Assembly (NCBI RefSeq): GCF_020882245.1
Contig: NC_083598.1
Span: 26,201,858 to 26,265,857, forward strand
Source of the DNA: Rhopalosiphum padi
Taxonomy: Eukaryota; Arthropoda; Insecta; Hemiptera; Aphididae
DNA length: 64,000 nucleotides
Direction of reading: 5' to 3'
Under the pieces are notes generated by a model. It did not search any database. It worked only from the letters and a program-made list of their open reading frames with translations, and was not told the origin of the DNA. The translations under genes were made by a program, and so were the position numbers. Every line of letters starts with the position of its first letter. Position 1 is the stretch's first letter. Shown here piece by piece: positions 40,501 to 52,527 of the stretch.

Positions 40501-41972
40501 CTTTAGTTGTCAAAAATGTAATTTATCATGCTTTAAAATATGAATCAAATCAACCACTTTTAAACGGACTATATAATATAATCCTGTGATTTTAACATTT
40601 TATTATAACTAATACTCTGACTCGTTTTTTTAAATTAATTATCTTAGTGGCATTAAAAAACAAAACTTAATGATTACATCTACCTAACTACACAGCGTAT
40701 CCACAAGCTCTTACGTTATTTTATTTATTATAATATAAGCCATGTGGCATTAATAAAATTGATTAAAATTAACATTGAAATTAGTTTAATAGAGTATATA
40801 TTTTTTTATATATATTTAAAATTATAATATAATAAATGGAAGTTGGCTAATGTACGTAAAAACTATTTTTCTATCGAAATCGTCCTAATTAGAGGTGAAT
40901 ATTATCAATATTAGTATCATTTACTAATAGGTAAAATAATCCCTTAAATCTGGTGCAACCAGGAACACGAATATCGAGTAATTCTAACAAACAGATGCAT
41001 CAATAGTTACTTAGTTATATTATAGTTTGCTTCACGTGTGATGTTCCATCATTCATATTTTATTAATAAAGTAATGTAGAAACTTTGAAGTTGCACAACA
41101 TAGCATCGAAATAGTAGTAACAAGTATTAGTAAAAGTGTAAAGTAACAATTATATTTTACTCACATATTGAAACAGCTTTCATATAAAAATTATTTTTAA
41201 AATGAAAAGCTTTTGTGCTTTACGCTATAACATTTATGAATAAAGAAATTATATAACAGTCTTAGAGAATAATTTACATTTGAATTCTATACATTTGAAA
41301 AATTACTTACTAGTCTTATCAATGTCCCTACAAATTACAATATCGAGAAAGAAATAATAACTATTGTTACCTCTTCCGGAAAATAATATATTATGAAAAT
41401 CTCAACATATCACACGTCCTGTGGGTACAAAAGGATGTACAGACACTGATGCTTCCTGAACAACAATTTCGTGTTATACATCCAATATTTATGTCACTTT
41501 CGCGTCAATAGTAAGATTTTTCTTTTCTGTACCTACTAAATTCTATTTTCTAATTTAATTATAATAGGTCTTGGTGGTCATAAATATGTAAAAAACATAA
41601 ATAAACCACATAGTAATCAAATTAATGGTTCAATATAATATTCATAGAACGTTCAACTTTTTTTTAAGTAATATATTTAATATTATAATAATGAATATTT
41701 ATGACCGATTGCTTCTATTTCAAGACATGAAATGTCAGTATATCAGTATCATAAACTAATGTAACATGTATAAATCTAAAAATTATACATCAATAAACAT
41801 ATTTTGCTATACAATTTTATCAATAAAAATTAATTTAACATACACATAACTTAATTAAATAAACATTATATTATATCAATAATTTATCGTTAATCGCACG
41901 TATAGTAAGCTTGATTGAAATCACACTTGTTTGTATATTTATTTCAACTAATTTGTCTGACATGTAAATCTG

Positions 41973-42119
41973 CTATAATTTTAGTGTTCGTCGTGTACGT
42001 GAATAACAGACAACATATGAATAGATATAGCAACCACAGTCACCAAATGTGGTCCAATCTGTTCCCCGACGGACAAGTTTCAATGTTTTTGTAATACTTC
42101 TTACACAAAACCAAAACAT
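41973..42119 (-). CDS. Small reading frame, 48 aa, Cys-containing
   Basis: ATG at 42119 to TAG, with RSITKTLKLVRRGTDWTTF followed by GDCGCYIYSYVVCYSRTRR. The DNA is somewhat richer in GC than around it. A 25-codon ATG frame overlaps on the plus strand. Unproven. Confidence 0.15.
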   Translation of the reverse strand: MFWFCVRSITKTLKLVRRGTDWTTFGDCGCYIYSYVVCYSRTRRTLKL

Positions 42120-43289
42120 ATTACGATATCAATACCTAACATGTCGTCGCCAATCGATAATTTATTGTTTTCCGTGTTGTAATAAATAATATTCAAAGTA
42201 ATATAAAATAAATACTCGATTAAAATCTGAAACAAATACTATTTATAATCAATAAAAATTATAACTAAATATTTCAAATTTTAAAACAAAAAATAGAAAT
42301 ATCTAAGTATCATGAATAATATCAAAACGTTAAATACCATCTAAGACATTACATTGTACAAAAAAATGTCCATTTAAATTATTCTTCAATTTTCAGTCGG
42401 CCTTAATATGGACAAATAAATGTTCTAATAATATAAAAATTTCAAATGTACCTATACAAATAATTCAAAATATTTTAAAAATGTTAACATTATATCTATA
42501 AAAATAAATATTTAATGGGAAATTACAGGTATTTACAGTAATTCAATTTTTAATTATAATAAAATATTAAAATCTATTTAGTCAAAAATACAAGTAGAAT
42601 ACAACGTAAATATTCTCATTTTACCATATTTTTTTTTTAATTCAATACTTATATGTTGTTTAATACCCCCAAAAAATCACACGCATATTATTGTAATACC
42701 TAAATAATATATTAATCAACCTACTTACAATCTAAAGTCATAATTGCAGTGTATTTGACCCTTCCCTTACAACTTTAACAAATTCCTGGATATGCCATTT
42801 TTTTTTTTAATTTCTTATGAGCTATGGCTAATTTATTCATGATTTAATATACAATAATAATCTTAATAAAACCAATCATAATTAATCGTATCTATCAATT
42901 GAACAATATGTGTCTTGAATTTTGTCTCAAAAACAAACTGTGTTACACATACCTTATTTTACCAAGATTCTTTATTCATTTCACTACGGAGGAATGACCT
43001 ATAACTAATAAAATACAATATTGTGCATTCAGGTAACTATAAATCATGTTTAAGGAAAGAAAATCAGTCTCAAATGAAATATGTAAGCACTTAAATTGAA
43101 AATCGTTTTTATCAATCATTGTTGACAATTGAATATTGTAATAAAATATTGTTGGTAACAATCGTTTCGAGTTGTGTCAAAATTTGAAATATTATATTTA
43201 CGTATAAAAACATGGGATAGATGTATCATCATCGTCATTGTATTCATTCAATTTCAGATAACACACAAAACGTTGTTTTTTCTATTTTA

Positions 43290-43290
<1 letters not shown>

Positions 43291-43329
<39 letters not shown>
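43291..43329. repeat. (TTA)n microsatellite
   Basis: About 13 uninterrupted units. Confidence 0.95.
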
Positions 43330-43848
43330 ACAATTATTAATTAATATTATTTATTTTCTATTCAAAATATTCAATAAGTTATTCCTAACCAAAAAATACT
43401 ATGTACATTAATAAAATAAAATATAGTGCATAATAATTTATTATAAGTTTGAACCACTAAAAACCAAGGTCTTCATTAATATTTAAAATGTATTCCATAA
43501 TAGTTTCAGTTTGAAAAATTTTTACCAAGCATAACTTGATATTTTTCTTATTTTTGACGTATGATATAATTTCTTTATGACTTAATTAATTTCAATAATA
43601 TCAACAATAAAATTGTATTTGTATAAGCCGGACCGCTGAGGTACACAATTTGTTCAATAGTTTCTTTTCATGATGTAGAGACTCACTAACAAAGAATTTT
43701 CCAAAATTAATTCCCTAAGAATGTTAAAGGGTGTAAAAAAGAGTAAAAATACAAAACATTATTTCTAAGTCAATTTTTTTTTTTAATTTAATATATGCTA
43801 TAATAGTCATTATAATTATACGTAAGATTTTAAAATAGAGTAAATCTA

Positions 43849-43953
43849 ATGGCATCATTTGATTTATCATGGGCAACGGAGTGCAGGATCAGCTATAGTA
43901 TCATACATATAACTACATTGTTGAATGAAGCCACCCATTGTGCACACTACTGA
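43849..43953 (+). CDS. Small reading frame, 34 aa
   Basis: ATG to TGA, reading MASFDLSWATECRISYS then IIHITTLLNEATHCAHY. An AATAAA occurs near 43971. A 23-codon ATG frame overlaps it on the minus strand. Too short to separate from chance without homologues. Confidence 0.15.
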   Translation: MASFDLSWATECRISYSIIHITTLLNEATHCAHY

Positions 43954-44519
43954 TCTAAAAAAAAATCACAATAAACCAATAATAATAATATTATTATGCT
44001 CCATTACACGGCAACTTGTATAGGCCATTTCACTACACGGATGTCTAAACTTTAAAGATGCTTTAACCTATTTAGTTTTATTTTGCATTGGTTATTCAAT
44101 TTTATCGTTTAAATTACAATATTGTTCTATGTAAATAAATAAATAAATATTAAAACTGATGACTTAATAATTTAAAATATACTGATATTATGAATATTCT
44201 TTCTTATTTATTGTAAACGGGAATTATATGTATGTTTGATGATCCAAATAAGAAATTTTTTTAATCTGTTGTATTTGTGGTCACATAATCAATACACGCA
44301 TTTTATTTATGTGATATGAGTTTTATTTAATTTATCAATAAAATATATCAAAAGTCTGATAAAACGTAAGCAGTATATACATACTAAAATTACTATACAA
44401 TTTATTATTTAAAATAAACAAAAACGATATTATATGAAACGCTGTTTTCTTTTCGATTATACTGTCAATAGTTTTGCTTATACTAATGTGATTTCAAACC
44501 ATAACTTTTGTGATTACAG

Positions 44520-44625
44520 TATTATAGTACAACATGTTAATACGCTAGGGACCACTAGATCCGACGACGGACATAACATTGAATATTTTCCAGAGCTTCT
44601 TGCTAATAATAATAGTTATCCCTGA
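44520..44625 (+). CDS. Possible terminal exon, 34 codons
   Basis: The acceptor TTTGTGATTACAG ends at 44519. One base into the exon a frame runs to TGA and reads IIVQHVNTLGTTRSDDGHN then IEYFPELLANNNSYP. AATAAA at 44658 follows within 35 nt. GC content is higher than the flanks. The upstream exon is not identified, and read without splicing the frame extends back to an ATG at 44434. Confidence 0.27.
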
Positions 44626-44669
44626 AATCCACTTTAAATAGAAAATTAATGGAGTATAATAAAAGTACA

Positions 44670-47600
44670 TAGACGTAAGCATGAAGTCATATTTTGAAAT
44701 TAATATTTTACATGAATAAACACACCTACGTTCGGTTCACTTGACCCTATTATGATTCCATTACTATCCTGCCACAAAATGTCCATTCTGTGTAGACAAT
44801 CATATTATACATGTCTTCCAAAATTGTATTGTTTATAAATATAACTATCTATTGTTCTATATTTTTACTATATTTTTTTAATTTATATTATATAATAGTA
44901 TTTACAGATATGTCGTAAAATGTCGTTTGTATGGTTTTGTAGCTTGCGTAACTATACATTCTTCTATGATTAGATTAAGTGATTTAATTTTTTTTTTCGA
45001 TATTTTTTTGCACTTTTAAATTGTATAATATTATTTAGATCAAAAAACAAGAGTTAGCCGAATTAATAATACTAATTTATGGATGTCATCGATTAATAGA
45101 AAGAAGTATTGTCTTACGAAACATAGGAAGACACAAATCAATTTTCTTCGAGTAGTAACCAAGACACATAATAACTTCATCAGACAATCTTGATAATATG
45201 CTAGAAAATAATATTACACTGAATGATGTGAGTAAAATAATTCAAGGTTCATCGATCACGAAGTTGTTCATTTATTATGTTTGACAAACATCATACGGAT
45301 ACACACGATTTATGTCTATCAAATGTTTGTGATCCATAATAATGTTTTCAATAAATTTGTATTTTCTTTTTTTTCAGTGAACATATTTCCATAAAAATGA
45401 ACTGATATAACAGAATCTACAAGACTAAAAAGTATAATTCCTCGATACAAGTAAAAAATCTGTAATACATCAAGTCAAGTAGGTATTATAGTCTTGTAAT
45501 GGCATTGATAAATCGGCGCTATTCAAATTAGGTCAAAATTTGTTTTAATAATGATAATGTCCACAAACGTGAATTTAATTAATAATTATAGTTTATCGGC
45601 GAATAAGGATTCATTTAAATATGTTATTTATTTATGATTTTTGCTTTTAAAAAATATGTTAACAATACACTCAATCAATATGATAAATACTAAATTCTAC
45701 AATTAATAAATGAGAATTATATATAAACATCAAGATTTCTCAAAGTGTTTTCATTAGAAATGTTCGTATATTTATTAAAAATACTATTTTTTTAATTACA
45801 ATTGTCAATTATTATTAATCAACAGTTTTATCGATAAATTCTCGGTAAATGCGGTAAATTTAAACCATTTCGATTTCGGTATCGGTTAATGGCCAAGTAA
45901 TTATAGATATTCAAGTATAACAAAATGTTTCGATAAAAATCTTAAACGTATTGAATTTTTAACGATACTGTAGTACACACTGCATAGTAATTTCTATACA
46001 GTTTAATTAAAGTAAGTACTCCTCAGATAAAGATGAAACTTTCTATTTCTTTCACCGTAAATCAATTATAAAGACCACCATTTCGCATTATGGTATGCAC
46101 CAAAAATACTTGTCAGTATAAAAAATATCATATGGGTGTGGTTTGCAACCGTTTTCGTCTGACGCACAAACGTGAATTGTTAAATATTTCTATTCAAAGA
46201 GAAAAATTGAATTTATCGATCGCAAATAATAATAATAATAATAGTTGAATCGTCCAAAAAATTAATAAAACGTTCTCTTAAATATTAAATTAAATAGAAG
46301 AGAACCTCTTGATTGAGACTTATACATATAAATGCGCTGATAAATATATGTTATACGTATCTACTAACTAACATAATGTTTATAATTCGACTTCAAATGT
46401 TTTCAAATGGAATCCTAATATTTCACAGTAATGTATATGCATATATGATTTTATTTGTGTATATTCTATATTATTACTAAATTTAACTTGTTTAAATGAA
46501 TACTAACTGTTTATCGTATGATAGAAAATATCACCAAAGATACCATAAATATCAAATATTTACATTACGAAAGCAGAATTGCTAAAATATATATTACGTT
46601 TTATTTTCAAAAACCTTTTCAAGCCAAATGTCAATTTTAACATTGTTGTATAGTTTTGATTAGTGTTATAATAAACAAAGTTATCAAACACGTATAGTAT
46701 TAAAGTCACAATCTATACCAACGATAAAATAAACTTCTTGAATATAATATGTTAAACACAGCAAAACTATTCCAGACATAAAAATTAAATAATATTCCTC
46801 TAAAATATTCCTAAATCTGATACACACTAATCAAGCTGTAAAGTAACTATAACAATATATATGCCATTTAGTTAAATGTATTAATGTATTGATTTTATTT
46901 CGTGAAAGAAATATAATACGTTTGATCCTTTTAATCCAAAATATAAGTAGTTTAGGAATCATAAACTACTTAAATATCCTAAATTGTGATTCTTACTTCT
47001 GTACCAATAAAGTAATAAAATGTGTGCCTAAAACATCCATCCGTCACATCCGACTTGTGTGATCTATAACATTGTTGAATTTCTTAACATTTTGAATACA
47101 CTTTTAATTCTTAAAGGTACACATAGCCATTAATGTATAATTGGTCTTAATTTAATGTAAGACTATTATTTCCTACATCCAACATATTACTTCATAATAT
47201 AATAGGTAACCTTTAAAAATGTTGTAATTAATCTGTATATTTTAAAGTATAATTTGGTTTATGCATCGTAACATAATAAATATAGTTGATTATAATTATC
47301 CATTTTACAGTTTAGACTCTTAGATAAAATATTTTTAGAAAGTACGATAAACACGGAATATCTTTGTAAATTATACTTATTTTTAACGTTTGTTTTATTA
47401 TAAAAAGATATACTTGAAAAACTAAAAAGTAAGTATGATATGATTTAATTTGTGCAATATTTATTTAGCTTTCATATTACTTTTTTATGTTGTTTTATGT
47501 GCAAACAAAAAACAATAAGAAATATTAATATTGAAAATTTGAAACTAAAGAGTCATAATCCATAAAAATTTGTTTTAAAACATAAGATAAACTATAAAGT

Positions 47601-47750
47601 ATAAACAATAATATTGTGTGTTAATGAATTATAAATAATTACCTAAATTCTGAGAAAAAATAATAAATTAACAATAATATTGATCATTTTTTAGGTCTTT
47701 GTAAACCAATTATTGCCAAGTTTGATTAAATTTAGGTTGTTTTCAATATA
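44670..47750. other. AT-rich DNA downstream of the secreted-gene locus
   Basis: Nothing supported beyond an AAT microsatellite near 46230. Confidence 0.55.
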
Positions 47751-47758
47751 TTTTAATA

Positions 47759-47764
47759 TTTATT
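47759..47764 (-). terminator. AATAAA polyadenylation signal of the minus-strand secreted gene
   Basis: On the minus strand AATAAA occurs about 40 nt after the TAA. A second AATAAA overlaps the stop codon itself and is too close to be the likely signal. Confidence 0.45.
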
Positions 47765-47802
47765 TAATTAACTTTAAAGACCGTAGTTATTAATACTTTT
47801 TA

Positions 47803-50800
47803 TTAAGATTGCATTGCTCTATCTTTTTTTTCGTCTTCTTTAGCTGCACTTGGATCCATTAACATCTTCAGTTCCTTTATTGTATTCAAATAAGCGGTTG
47901 CTGCAATACAAAAATACATTTATTAGACTAAATTGAAAATTTACAAAATTAAAAATTGCAATCGACTAGAATATTCATGTTAAGTGTTAACTACCACAAA
48001 GTTATTGAACAATTAAATTATACGGTTTCAAAAATGTTTGTAAGTTTATGAAAATGGCTTGGATAATTAATTATCTACATAACTTTTGAAATACAAAAAC
48101 TATTTGTAGTTCGAAGTTTGAACATCACCTATATAAATTAATTTAGAAAAGCGTATTGTAATAAAGTCTTAATAAACACTAATAATATGATATGGTTATA
48201 AATTGATATTTTAAGTACAAACAATAAACATACTTATATATAAAATACAATCCATAGTCAATTCAATCAACAAACAATAAATCACTTAAAATTTTAAAAT
48301 AGGTACTCTTTTCGTAACGTAATTTTACTTACTTTAAATAATATTTCCTATTATAACATTTTTAAACGTATCATGCATAAATTATTTTAACCTTTAACAT
48401 CAGAATAATGACTCGCTCAATCTTCACTTTTACCAAAATCCTATCCCTAATAGCACGGAGTATCTACCAGTAAGGTAAATAATAATATATACCGCCCCAA
48501 CAGGATTTGTCCAGTTAGTCAAAATACAGACAAAATTATGACTTCAAACCAAGACTAGCCCCTAGGCATTTCGCTAACAGGATTAATGAACGGTCATTGC
48601 CCATTGGCTGTCTTATAGACGTGGCCACGTGGGTCTCTGACCAATTTTAGGCACGTCCAAGGCGCATATCATTTGTGTTCTATACTTGAATACTATATAT
48701 GATACACATATAGGAACCTCTTGAGATCGAAAAAAGCATAAAACAAACGTAAGATACCCATATGTACCGATCTCTGCCACTATCTGTAAAATATTGTTGA
48801 AAATTGCGTTTTAAAAACGTTACCCGTGCATAAAATTATAATGCAGTGCCAATTTTATGCGAAATTATTTCTTAATGAAATTGTATGTTTATTATATTAA
48901 ATCATATATTGTCCGATTCTTGTTTTAACGATATGAACATACAAAGATTACCTTTATTTTCACGTTAATAGGTTACACTTAAATAACGTGACGTAAAGGT
49001 AGTAAAGCATACTCTTTATGATGTACAAATTAATTCTACTGAATGGTCAGTTCAAATTATTATTTACTACGCTTACAGTAGTACAGTGTTATTTTTAAAA
49101 CAAATTATATATATATATTATATATATTGATTAATATTTACTTCATCCGTGTTAATTGATACTCTCTATTTGTAAATGTCTAAGCATGTAATTCAATATT
49201 CTGATGGTCCGTGGTCAACAAGAGTGATCAATTATAAATGGATAATACTACGTTATATCAAATAACTACACTACAGGCTTATAAGTGGATATGGATAATC
49301 GACTAACATTACTAAAATATTTCTTTCAGCATGTAATCAAAAATTTCCGATCGCTATTTATGAAATACTAGTTACACTCTACGACGATTTTAACACATTT
49401 ATTCTTATTTCTAGCCGTTCAAATTACTTGGTATTTTTTTGAACGATAATATATCGGTACCTACTATATTATATCTGTTAATTTTATCGGTTTGTCTATA
49501 GTACATCAAATAGATTGATAAATACCTAAATATTATTGGATAACAACCAATTAATTACATAATAAAATATTTTTTATAAACAAATTGAGTATAAAATAGC
49601 AATTTTGATTTTCATACGACCAAAAAAATATAATTGAATTACAACAGTTAGATAGCTGATAGGGGTGCACGATACTGTACATAACTGTTTTATCTTTTAA
49701 ACATAATATTGCTCATAATATTATGTTACGATGAAATAATTACCTTATGTAATGCGTTATATTAATTGACACAATCAAACTGTATTCGAAAACAGCAATT
49801 GTAAATTCGTAACTATTTAGTTATTCATAATATTATATGAATACAGTCTAGAGATAAATATACGAATAATGTATTACTGTTATTATATCGTTAGCCCTTA
49901 CGTATACAATATGTTGTGTATATATAGTTGTTAAGTACACAAATATACTGTCATGTATGTTCCGCGTTCACATCAAAATACGTTCTGTATAATTTACTTG
50001 ATTTAGAATATCATTTGTTTAACGAGTGGTTTATTTACAATATGCCTACATATCATGCAGATGATGTACATTCGAGAAATGAAGAAAATCCAAAACACGA
50101 CTTATTACGCGACAAAATACATTGCCATGTAAGGTATACCGATAGTAATGACAAAGTCAAATCAGTTTATGTGCAATAGTGTCATCAATTACGTTTCAAG
50201 TGTTTGGGTAGATTGTTACGTAAAGCAAATGAATATACCTGGGATATTAGAACAGGATGAAGATCTATGCGTAATGATACGATTTCATTTGAAATGTATC
50301 AAAGAGCCAAATTCAATTACACAGTCTACTGAGATAGATTAATTGGAATTCCTATGTGTTACGAACATCGCCGTAAACTAATCCCGAAAATTTTACTCCG
50401 TGATACTAAATCCATCTAATAAACGTAAAATGTATTGAGTGATCAGGTAACCAGCTTGGCGTGAAATATTGTCACGCGAAGGCGGTAATTCTGCAGTTTT
50501 TGTCGTATTAAATTATAATACTCAAATTAAAGCAAGTGAAATGAAAATCGCATTCTTGTGTTCGCGTTTTAATACAGGTTTATCGAATCTGATAAATACA
50601 ATGTAAAAACAATAATCAAAATATTTTGAAATAATATGTTTAAAAAATAGATTTATTTCAGTTGTGTAATGTGTTAAATAAATCTCACAAAAGTGAGTTT
50701 AAATATCGACGGATACCTAAATTGTTTTTTGAGATCATTATATAAATAAAACAAAATTTCTATCCTGGGTACGCTGTAATTATTGTCGACTGTTGGCGCA

Positions 50801-51844
50801 TCAAAGTTATTTATAATTTAACTGTAACTATATAAACTATAAGGAATGAGATTAATGACCAAAACGTAAAACTTACAAAACCTGAAATTTCATTTTCTGT
50901 TAAGTTTTTAAACAACATTTTCTGTATTTTTGTGTCAACAACGTTAAATTAGAAACTTAAATTGCCGACCATAATGAAATATTTGCATTAAAAAAATTAA
51001 AAAATTGATTATCTGTAATATATATTATTACTAAGTGAGAGAATGGTTACGCTAAAAATATAAAACAAATAACTAGTCAGATAAAGCATTTTTCATAGGA
51101 CACTAAAAAGTTTTCAAAATTACTTATTCTCAATACACAGTGTTCATTATTACTTAATGTCCTAATGACAATATGAAAATATTTTTTTCTAAAATAACCA
51201 TTAACCAACATTTAAAAACAAAAATCTATCACACCAGTACATTTACGAATGTAATAAGATATGTAATGTTTTGTAACTACTTTAAACATAATAATATGTA
51301 CAAACCGCTAAGATTTTCTAATATTAATATGGACATTATAACGTGTCGAATTCTGTCATATTAATACTGGAAAATGCGATTACATTTGGAACATCTCTAT
51401 TCCTATTGTAAAATCGATAATAAATTAATTAATGTAGACATTTATAATATTTTCTACCTTGTTTAACATAGTTGTGTAAGAATCGTTTAATCAAAAACAT
51501 GCGGAATTCATGGTTATTAATTGTATTGTTGATCACAAATTGTATAACTTCCAGCAATTCTCCTAGCTCTTTTTCGTGTTTCGTCAAATTGCCGTTATCT
51601 TTTAAAGATACTTTTTCGAAATTTATATCCTTCTTATATACATCTTCATTTCTGAGACCCCAGCTTTTCAACTTCTTTTCGCTCACAGTTTTACCACCAC
51701 GTACGTCCTACACACACAGACAAAAAATATCTTAAGTAAAAATATGTTTTTATCATTATGTGCATTACTATAAGAAAATTAAGTTACCTGCAGCATCGAT
51801 ACACCCAATACGATGGTTATGCATATTAACGTCCTGCCCTTCAT
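47803..51844 (-). CDS. Small secreted Lys/Glu-rich protein, three exons (134 aa)
   Basis: Exons on the minus strand are 51844-51788 (19 codons), 51707-51458 and 47900-47803. Every intron is GT..AG and the phases fit exactly: phase 0 after exon 1, phase 1 after exon 2, total 405 bp including TAA. Exon 1 encodes MKGRTLICITIVLGVSMLQ, a basic start plus a hydrophobic core, i.e. a signal peptide that fills the whole exon. The mature part is hydrophilic, rich in Lys and Glu, lacks Cys, has an amphipathic middle (ELLEVIQFVINN, then EFRMFLIKRFL) and ends in a charged tail (KEDEKKDRAMQS). Intron 1 is 80 bp; intron 2 is about 3.6 kb and contains an antisense pseudogene. An AATAAA lies about 40 nt after the stop. 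The gene is divergent from the secreted-protein gene starting at 52528, which shares its exon plan and a short motif. I do not recognise the family. An extracellular or salivary effector role is inference from the signal peptide and context only. Confidence 0.7.
49928..50419 (+). pseudogene. Decayed protein-coding copy, one frame with three internal stops
   Basis: One frame runs for 163 codons to TAA at 50417. It is broken only by TAG at 50177 and TGA at 50258 and 50330, with no frameshift. Random DNA of this composition would carry many more stops. The conceptual product is hydrophilic and natural-looking, with CHVCSAF near the start, MPTYHADDVHSRNEENPKHD in the middle, and CHQLRFKCLGRLLRKANEY, MYQRAKFNYTVY and GIPMCYEHRRKLIPKILL towards the end. 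No start Met is convincing: upstream in frame there is a TAG at 49925. It lies inside the large intron of the minus-strand secreted gene, in antisense. Absence of introns suggests a retrocopy or a transposon remnant. I cannot name the parent. A selenoprotein reading is unlikely because TAG is one of the stops. Confidence 0.45.
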
Positions 51845-52527
51845 TTTTTAAGAATGGGTCACAACAGTACGAGTGAAATTTAAAGTATAAATATTTTCAA
51901 CAGTTTCAAACATTTTTTAGTAAATTTTTAAACATGTTTATTAACGATGAAAACAGCAGTATTTTCGATTTAATTACAAACACATGTATGTTGTTTATCT
52001 ATAATAACGTGCCATAATAGAAACACACGTCAATTACTGTGCTAGTCATACGATTTAAATAATTATTGTAAAAATGCACAAAATATATTAAGTATTCGAA
52101 AGTGTACAAAAACATATTGTAAACACATCTTCAAAAATGATTTCTTCGTACTTAATTCGTTAAGAATTTTGTTAGAAAAAATAAATATAGTAAATATTAC
52201 TTGGTTAATATATTTATTTATTTTTTAATGTAAGCAACTGTCCCTAAAACACCCATATACACATCTTACATACCATATTGATTTTAAAATCGTATGAAAA
52301 TTAAATACTTGAAATAAACTTTTTTAGTAAATACGTAATTTGTTTCAAAATACAATTCTATTGTTCTATATTAAACAAAAATGTTTGAAAATTAAATCAT
52401 TTTCATTTAACACATGTGTAGGAAAAAAATACATACGATCAACACATAACTTTGGGCCACCTTCCTATTTCACAGTCCAACAGTAAACGTTGGCTACAAG
52501 TTGTTCAGAAATCATTTTCACCGCAAG
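51845..52527. promoter_or_regulatory. Shared divergent intergenic region of the two secreted genes
   Basis: These 683 bp separate the two start codons, so both promoters and 5' UTRs must lie here unless upstream non-coding exons exist. A TATA-like TATTTATAC lies about 30-45 bp upstream of the minus-strand ATG. On the plus side the last 100 bp are richer in GC but show no clear TATA box. The shared region could co-regulate the pair; that is inference. Confidence 0.4.

Larger units (their letters stand above)
37660..43840. other. AT-rich DNA without a supported gene
   Basis: Around 40.0-40.3 kb both strands carry 70-93 codon frames over the same DNA. Neither shows a domain, and they may be remnants of a transposon. 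Confidence 0.5.

Noticed and set aside
48420..48720. GC-richer patch inside the long intron of the minus secreted gene
   Set aside because: All six frames hit stops quickly; no inverted ends found. Could be regulatory, but nothing supports a call.
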